A DNA stretch of 6,686 nucleotides, from contig JAKAUG010000084.1 of NCBI GenBank assembly GCA_021827805.1, positions 1 to 6,686 of the forward strand, in the 5' to 3' direction. Below, in pieces: positions 6,547 through 6,686 of the stretch; positions within the stretch are counted from its first letter, which is position 1, and the number at the start of each line of letters is the position of its first letter. Source of the DNA: Bacillota bacterium. Lineage in GTDB: Bacteria > Bacillota > Sulfobacillia > RBS10-35 > JAJYVN01. The notes under the pieces are model-generated. The model saw only the letters and a list, made by a program, of their open reading frames with translations. It did no database searches and had not been told where the DNA came from. Made by a program: the position numbers and the translations under genes.

Positions 6547-6580
6547 GTCGAAGGCGCACTCCCGTACCGCGGACGGGATC

Positions 6581-6686
6581 TTGGCCTGGGGGTGTGCGCC
6601 CATCATCACCTTGACCGGAGTGGGCAAGGTTTATCCGCCAAGAATGGTGGCCCTGGCGGACGTGGACCTGCGCGTCGAGCGGGGCG
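6581..6686 (+). CDS. FtsE-like ABC transporter ATPase, N-terminal fragment; 3' end outside window
   Basis: The last 85 bases (from 6602) encode IITLTGVGKVYPPRMVALAD followed by VDLRVERG, the beginning of an ABC ATPase nucleotide-binding domain (strand, the aromatic Tyr of the A-loop, then the strand before Walker A). The KVYP...AL.DV.LRVE.G spacing is closest to FtsE, which with FtsX signals to peptidoglycan hydrolases at the membrane. Walker A lies beyond the window, so other ABC ATPases such as MetN or a LolD-type protein are not excluded. The start is unclear. TTG 6581 is the nearest standard start but has only a poorly spaced GGACGGG before it. FtsE-like homology begins at 6602, where the codon is ATC, 7 nt after GGGGGTG. 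CTG 6545 is a third option. A sequencing error or a rare start codon are both possible. An envelope role fits its position after csaB. Confidence 0.7.
   Translation, partial: MAWGCAPIITLTGVGKVYPPRMVALADVDLRVERG

Larger units (their letters stand above)
6507..6552. repeat. Three TCGAA repeats between csaB and the ABC ATPase gene
   Basis: TCGAAATTG (6507-6515) is followed directly by TCGAATTG (6516-6523), a near-exact tandem pair, and TGTCGAA recurs at 6514-6520 and 6546-6552. The 6507-6524 patch is clearly more AT-rich than its surroundings. No convincing -35/-10 pair could be placed. Confidence 0.3.

Noticed and set aside
1..6686. CRISPR array, transposon, tRNA, rRNA or a new defence system
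   Set aside because: No spaced repeat arrays, inverted terminal repeats with a transposase, RNA gene signatures or defence-type domains were seen; all gene content belongs to recognisable metabolic or envelope families.

Overview
This is a high-GC (by eye about 70%), densely packed window. Every supported gene lies on the + strand in one co-directional run: a corrinoid methyltransferase fragment, a RACo-like reductive activator of corrinoid proteins, an aquaporin-family channel, a DUF5693-type membrane protein, a CsaB-type polysaccharide pyruvyl transferase, and the start of an FtsE-like ABC ATPase. DUF5693 next to csaB, together with an anaerobe-style corrinoid/RACo pair, suggests a high-GC Bacillota lineage (of the Symbiobacterium, Thermaerobacter, Sulfobacillus or Limnochordia kind), probably with an S-layer. 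The host call is inference from gene families only; no rRNA or other marker is present.

Bases 1-3270 form a corrinoid/one-carbon block. The first gene enters from the left and ends just after its B12-binding domain, with no AdoMet-dependent activation domain. The next gene encodes an iron-sulfur/ASKHA ATPase of the family that reduces inactive Co(II) corrinoid proteins. The likely joint job is methyl transfer by the first protein, with the second rescuing it when the cobalt is oxidised. The channel gene starts inside the activator's stop codon (4-bp GTGA overlap), so it is probably translationally coupled. Its first NPA box is changed to Asp-Pro-Val.

Bases 3271-3376 are non-coding and contain a GC-rich hairpin without a T-run. 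Bases 3377-6503 form a cell-envelope block: the DUF5693 membrane protein and, 28 bp later, CsaB, which by family knowledge adds pyruvate ketals to the secondary cell-wall polysaccharide that anchors SLH-domain proteins. The csaB start looks like a CTG codon inside a 16-bp perfect palindrome.

Bases 6504-6580 carry short TCGAA repeats, a strong Shine-Dalgarno-like stretch and a perfect inverted repeat. An FtsE-like ATPase gene begins after them with an ambiguous start and leaves the window on the right. I see no RNA gene, CRISPR array, insertion sequence or convincing promoter. The most informative points are the pairing of a corrinoid enzyme lacking its activation domain with a RACo-like activator, the unusual channel coupled to it, and the uncharacterised DUF5693/CsaB pair.
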